Shown: in pieces, positions 61,001 through 64,000 of the stretch | Numbering within the stretch: position 1 is the first letter of the stretch | How the letters are laid out: each line of letters starts with the position of its first letter | Assembly (NCBI GenBank): GCA_964459465.1 | Contig: CAYWLR010000001.1 | Coordinates: forward strand, 1 to 64,000 | Length of the DNA: 64,000 nt | Source: CALAMC01 sp964459465 | GTDB lineage: Bacteria > Zixibacteria > MSB-5A5 > GN15 > PGXB01 | Direction: 5' to 3' | Notes under the pieces: generated by a model | Told to the model about the DNA's origin: nothing | What the model saw: only the letters and a program-made list of their open reading frames with translations | The model's database searches: none | Program-made: the position numbers and the translations under genes

Positions 61001-61117
61001 GGCAAGCACATTCTCAAAACTGTACGGTTGGCCGCCCTTGCTCACCTGGGCGATACCGCTGCCGGATAGAATAAGCAGGCCGAGGCAGCACCATGCGATT
61101 GTCTTCAGCATCTTCAT
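58064..61117 (-). CDS. Exported trypsin-like serine protease (lysyl endopeptidase-like) with dockerin
   Basis: 1017 residues. Signal peptide about 1-24 (SGSGIAQ), then a propeptide-like region to about residue 205. The chymotrypsin-fold domain (about 210-450) resembles Achromobacter/Lysobacter lysyl endopeptidases. Its triad is H260 in LTANHCL, D303 in SDFCLLELDE and S383 in GGSSGSPLF, with paired cysteines (CSGALVNN, CNNNVNCPEGE) for disulfides. Beta-rich domains follow, including a MAM-like or P-like segment near 650-800 (FYDTFPATFFDLDKW ... YDDWFVDDIGID). Two dockerin-like loops end the protein (DVNNDEAVNLLDILYVISHLY, DVNADGNINLIDVLALISYLY). It is a secreted, probably calcium-stabilised protease with all catalytic residues present. 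Confidence 0.91.
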   Translation of the reverse strand: MKMLKTIAWCCLGLLILSGSGIAQVSKGGQPYSFENVLATTAMAIEEKRMPAVDVAAYKTQDSLDSFKDIPYRFGAPMDVDYTLDNSGTWEILSNGDRLWRLKISSPGAYSLNLIYERYYLPEGARLFIYNADGSHVIGAFTSDNNKEHERFATAPVKGDISILEYYEPKEVAGRGIIAISSVVHAYRDLFNRDVVKEAMGFGSSGSCNNNVNCPEGEPWQLEKRAVAMILTAGGSRICSGALVNNVRQDQTPYFLTANHCLPGSDTWIFMFNYESPTCANINGPTYMTVQGSTLRANYSTSDFCLLELDETPPPSYNVYYAGWSAVNVASTSSTGIHHPSGDIKKISFDYNAVTSANYLSTSGTTHWRVGNWEDGTTEGGSSGSPLFDQNHRIVGQLHGGYASCDNISADWYGKFSLSWTGGGSSSNRLRDWLDPDNTSTTILDGFDPSSTIAIAHTPLANTADTLNDYAVNAVITSSHPLVADSLLLYYRIATIWYKDTLLATGQPDEYRGYIPAQSPGTGINYYLYAINTAGSADTTVTYSFNVLNFGVSLNAAIDSGYAIKLDTAWFDLTLTNDGAYDDSYSLQVTSGLWPVSIWDQTGTMQISTSGLIPHGNTFNFKAAIEVQGTAYGDLDLAEITATSVADNSISDAVNLKAISEGQPIALPFYDTFPATFFDLDKWLYRSSGAAINDGGFNEPSSPYSLNFDGIPGGADTVITQVMDLRGLADVQVSFFYQPGGNADPPDIGDNLYFEYKNSSGGWSNLQTYMGDGTGTTEFSHGHMILPPEAYHAAFRLRIRNTATAGNYDDWFVDDIGIDFAPAINVQPIAINQVLLQGDSASEQLVISNAGDGRLYYELSASSVPGKSCLSEPADLKDTGVEWLSSIKSYGQILPGAADTVEIKILTTGLDKGIYNAQVDISSNDPDPAKNPITILVELTVMPLIQFICGDVNNDEAVNLLDILYVISHLYDSPAGPAPEPPEAGDVNADGNINLIDVLALISYLYDQPPGPEPQCP

Positions 61118-61245
61118 TTAATTTTCCCTGTTCCTATTTAATACGCCATTTTTCTCGTGCCATTTTCCAATTATCGGAAAATTTGCCCATCTCTTGCCTT
61201 ATAAGGTTAACTCGACCGGAGTTTATGCCGATTCAAAACGTCCTG

Positions 61246-63429
61246 TCAGCCTTCGCAAATCGGCTCCGGCCCCGGCGGGCTGCCATAAATATAATCTATT
61301 AAATAAAGTATATCTATCAGGTTTACGTTTCCGTCACCGCTGGCGTCGCCCGAAACCATCGGCTCTGGCTGCGGTCCGGCCGGGATGCCATATAGGAAAT
61401 CTATTATGTACAGGATATCAATCAAATTAACAGAACCGTCATCGGTAACATCACCGCAGGAATATGCCGGCCCATCGACTACCGCAACCGGAACGATTGG
61501 ACAATAATCGCTCCACTGATTTTGGACGTCGCGGGCACGCACACGATAGAAATAATCTCCGGGGGTTTTGCTCGAAAATGTATATGTCGTATCGGTCGCG
61601 GCAAAATCGGTTTTGGTCGCAAAACCCATGACCGGATATATATCATCGATATAGAAACCTTCTTCATTCAGATAGGCATCCGTATAGTATGAAACGCGTA
61701 TCCATATATCCTGGCCGACATAAGTGCCAAGACCGAAGCGTCCTTCCGCCCAGCCCGAGGAGAACCCGGTGATGCCGTTGCCCCGGTTATTGCTGTGGGG
61801 ATTATAATCGGTCGTGATATTACCCGGAAGGGGAGCAAAATTAATGCTGTCGGTGGAGACTTCCACATAACCGTAATCCCAGTCTTCTTCGATGGCATAC
61901 CAGATTCGCAGTTTGAGAGTATCATTAGGTTGAACCGTGTACGGATTATCGGTCTGAACATAGTACTCACGGTTGTTGCCGGTGCCCGAAAAGAAGCTGG
62001 ACGGTGCCGAATAACTGCGAGCGGCAGATATTTTGAAACCATAATCGGACCAGCCCTCAAAGCTTTCGGCCGGGTCAGTCAGGGGCTGGAAGTTCTGAAG
62101 TTCCTGCAGTTCAAAGGAAACGGCGGGATTGAGTGTATCGGTGTGTGTCCAGTGCAGATTAAAGCCGCTGGAATTGACGGTATTGGCGACATATAGTTCC
62201 GGCACAGCCGGAGGTTTCAGAGTGTATATTTTATCGGCAATGCGGGCCAGAAACAGATTGGGCCCGAGATTCTCGGATACCAATTGTGGGATGCGGGACG
62301 TGGCGGGCCAGAATCCATCGGCCTGGGAACCAACCTCCATAGTCATGGCAAATATCTTGTCTTTCAATGTCTGTTCACCATAAATCCAATCGTCACTGCT
62401 GCCGTTGACCACGTAAAGCTGCCATGACGGTCCGGGGATATAGCCGTTAAATGCATTTACCGTATCTCCGATTTCGGTAAAAATATCATTATCCGGGGTA
62501 ATCAGGCCGTCCAGATAGCCATAGGGCCACAGCAAAAGATTCGAATAGGAATGATAAAACATCGAAATGACAAAATTCCGGCTGGTAATGAAATCCCGAA
62601 TTGCCTGCGTTTCCGGTTCGGAAAACGGCCCGGTGCCGCGGTAGGTGTCATCACTGGTGATGGGCGATGAACCCTCGTTGTCGTAGCCCCATTCATAACC
62701 GAAGTTACGATTCAAATCAATGCCGTAAGTTCCGTCACCGTTATTGCGGCGGTTTTTCCGCCACATGCCGCCTCCATTAGGCTGAATAACCTGATTATGA
62801 TAATACCCGTCCGGATTGACACATAAAATGAACCATAGTTCGCGATTATCGATAAGGGCAGTTATTTCAGAATCAATGCCATAATTCGTCAGTAAATGGT
62901 CTATAAAATGAAACAACACCAGCGGCGTGATCACCTCGCGGGCATGAATTGCGGCAGTATAGAGGACCTCCGGTTCGTTTTCATCGATATCAGGATTGTC
63001 GGAAATCTTAAAAGCCCATATGTTCCGACCCTGAATGGTCTGCCCGATACTGGCGGGTTCGGTGGTAATATCGGGATAATTAAGATGCATTAATGACATT
63101 TGTGATTCGATTTCCGATAGTGTCATATAACCACCCATGTCTTTATCCATCAGCCGCGACTGGTAAAAGGCCACAAGATCGTCATGAATAATGTCGATTT
63201 TAAGGTCGGAGGCCTGAAGTTTACGCATGGTTTCGTCATCGACAAAAACATCAACGTAATTTTCAAAGGGCTGGTAATCATCCAGCCGGAAAGATTCGAA
63301 AAGAATATAATCCGCCTTAGTTTGAAGATGGATTCTGGCTTGAATGACTTTTTCCTGTTCGGAAAAGACCTGCGGACATGAAATAATGAAAATCAGCGCT
63401 GCATAGGCAATAGTTCCAAAAATCCTCAT
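61246..63429 (-). CDS. Exported M14 zinc carboxypeptidase with dockerin
   Basis: From ATG at 63429, five bases after GGGAGG, 727 residues with a signal peptide (about 1-22, PQVFSEQ). After a prosegment, the M14 catalytic domain (about 95-400) has zinc ligands H162 and E165 in AIHAREVITPL, H293 in MFYHSYSNLLLWPYG and catalytic E365 in TMEVGSQADGFWP. NPDGYYHN and RKNRRNN (substrate-binding arginine) are also seen. A fibronectin-like and a jelly-roll-like region (about 410-620) follow, then two dockerin-like loops (DVTDDGSVNLIDILYIIDFLY, DASGDGNVNLIDILYLIDYIY). It would release C-terminal amino acids from peptides made by proteases such as its neighbour. Confidence 0.93.
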   Translation of the reverse strand: MRIFGTIAYAALIFIISCPQVFSEQEKVIQARIHLQTKADYILFESFRLDDYQPFENYVDVFVDDETMRKLQASDLKIDIIHDDLVAFYQSRLMDKDMGGYMTLSEIESQMSLMHLNYPDITTEPASIGQTIQGRNIWAFKISDNPDIDENEPEVLYTAAIHAREVITPLVLFHFIDHLLTNYGIDSEITALIDNRELWFILCVNPDGYYHNQVIQPNGGGMWRKNRRNNGDGTYGIDLNRNFGYEWGYDNEGSSPITSDDTYRGTGPFSEPETQAIRDFITSRNFVISMFYHSYSNLLLWPYGYLDGLITPDNDIFTEIGDTVNAFNGYIPGPSWQLYVVNGSSDDWIYGEQTLKDKIFAMTMEVGSQADGFWPATSRIPQLVSENLGPNLFLARIADKIYTLKPPAVPELYVANTVNSSGFNLHWTHTDTLNPAVSFELQELQNFQPLTDPAESFEGWSDYGFKISAARSYSAPSSFFSGTGNNREYYVQTDNPYTVQPNDTLKLRIWYAIEEDWDYGYVEVSTDSINFAPLPGNITTDYNPHSNNRGNGITGFSSGWAEGRFGLGTYVGQDIWIRVSYYTDAYLNEEGFYIDDIYPVMGFATKTDFAATDTTYTFSSKTPGDYFYRVRARDVQNQWSDYCPIVPVAVVDGPAYSCGDVTDDGSVNLIDILYIIDFLYGIPAGPQPEPMVSGDASGDGNVNLIDILYLIDYIYGSPPGPEPICEG

Positions 63430-63476
63430 TTTGCCTCCCGGGCGGGTAAATTGTAACTCCTGCGATGTAATTGGAT

Positions 63477-63505
63477 ACAATATAACAGGTTATCGGATAT
63501 TTCAA
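63477..63505 (-). promoter_or_regulatory. Possible promoter of the M14 carboxypeptidase gene
   Basis: Minus-strand TTGAAA (63505-63500), 17 bases, TATTGT (63482-63477). It lies about 50 bases before the start codon. Confidence 0.42.
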
Positions 63506-63660
63506 AGACCTTTTTAACGATTTGGTGATACATCAGCAATTTTTTCGCAAAATCTGCCTCTAACATGCGGTTATTTAATGATACGCCATAGTATTGCGGC
63601 TTCTTTGCGAACTTGAGGGAATTAAAATCGCGTTTGATGGGCAAATGAATCCAAAAAATC

Positions 63661-63772
63661 GCCCCGGCGATGCGAGCACGGACATCAGCCGGGGCTTGCT
63701 ACTCAATCGAGCTCAACGGCCGAATTGAGTCCCCCCTCAAGGGATGAACCCTTTGGAGCAGGGTTCCCTGCT
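63661..63772. repeat. Cluster of four consecutive hairpins
   Basis: In order: GCCCCGGC/GCCGGGGC (63661-63695), ACTCAAT/ATTGAGT (63701-63730), AAGGG/CCCTT (63739-63753), AGCAGGG/CCCTGCT (63757-63772). On the minus strand the first is followed by GATTTTTTGG, like a terminator. The array could be the 3' part of a structured RNA or a repetitive element. Confidence 0.55.
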
Positions 63773-64000
63773 ACCGGGAATCTTAAGTTTAAAGTTTTGG
63801 TAATCCTTACAGAAATAAATACAATCGAATGCCATGCCATTTTTCAAAGGTTTCTAAAGAATTTTTTACGTTGGCCATCAATGACTTAGGGCCATCAAAA
63901 AACAACCCTGCATGGAATCGTGTGAATTTTACAAAATTGGTGGCTAATTTGTCGGGTAAAATTAACCTTTGATGATATTAAGCTCGTTAATCATCTTGTG

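Larger units (their letters stand above)
63430..64000. other. Terminal intergenic region, no gene accepted
   Basis: It contains a possible minus-strand promoter (63477-63505) and a cluster of four hairpins (63661-63772). From 63780 to the end it is AT-rich with nothing recognisable. A 72-codon minus frame (63426-63644) starts with TTG and lacks support. Confidence 0.5.

Noticed and set aside
63426..63644. 72-codon minus frame overlapping the M14 carboxypeptidase start by four bases
   Set aside because: TTG start without ribosome-binding site, no recognisable features, and it runs through the probable promoter of the carboxypeptidase gene.

Overview
The window looks like a chromosomal contig from an uncultured Gram-negative bacterium of the FCB (Fibrobacteres-Chlorobi-Bacteroidetes) neighbourhood. 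The best guess is candidate phylum Zixibacteria or a close relative. Support comes from an Oar-like TonB-dependent receptor in an operon with a PorV-like barrel, two proteins with type IX-like C-terminal sorting domains (one carrying the NYPNPFNP motif), and eight exported proteins with dockerin-like repeats of the form GDxNxDGxVNLLDILxLIxxLY. The phylum call is inference. No ribosomal RNA or marker gene is present to fix it.

Layout. 0.3-5.0 kb: the TldD/TldE protease pair and an exported protein with four copies of an unrecognised domain. 5.1-10.2 kb (minus): a five-gene signalling operon (periplasmic substrate-binding protein, membrane histidine kinase, two single-domain response regulators, receiver-kinase hybrid). 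10.5-16.9 kb: TonB receptor, large exported protein with sorting domain, PorV-like barrel, strong terminator. 17.0-18.6 kb: exported protein that looks like a degenerate metallopeptidase. 18.6-23.7 kb (minus): tRNA-Ala, large SRP RNA, dnaX, ybaB, recR and a membrane/TPR protein packed in one direction. 23.9-29.7 kb: small envelope proteins and an AT-rich stretch with an exported dockerin metallopeptidase. 29.8-36.9 kb (plus): two cyclophilins, dxr, rseP, two signal peptidases I and a membrane glycosyltransferase-like protein with TPRs. 36.9-41.5 kb (minus): M15 carboxypeptidase, flavin reductase, acetyltransferase, a probable new non-coding RNA, queG and a dockerin-tagged sugar-dehydrogenase-like protein. 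41.6-46.8 kb (minus): a Ser/Thr kinase with PEGA domain followed by three exported proteins. 47.1-63.4 kb: six more dockerin proteins, among them a trypsin-like protease and an M14 carboxypeptidase, interrupted by a heterodimeric ABC exporter behind what looks like a leader-peptide attenuator.

How it works together. Much of the window serves the cell envelope: secretion, signal-peptide cleavage, site-2 proteolysis, periplasmic folding, peptidoglycan trimming, and surface or secreted enzymes. The secreted proteases (trypsin-like, M14, HExxH type) suggest a protein-degrading lifestyle. Transcription signals are unusually readable. Many units have a TTGACA-N16/17-TATATT-type promoter and a clear hairpin terminator, and this exposed the two most interesting items: an orphan ~290-nt transcription unit at 38.7-39.0 kb and the attenuator-like leader at 50.8-51.0 kb. 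No CRISPR array, prophage, transposase or restriction system was seen.
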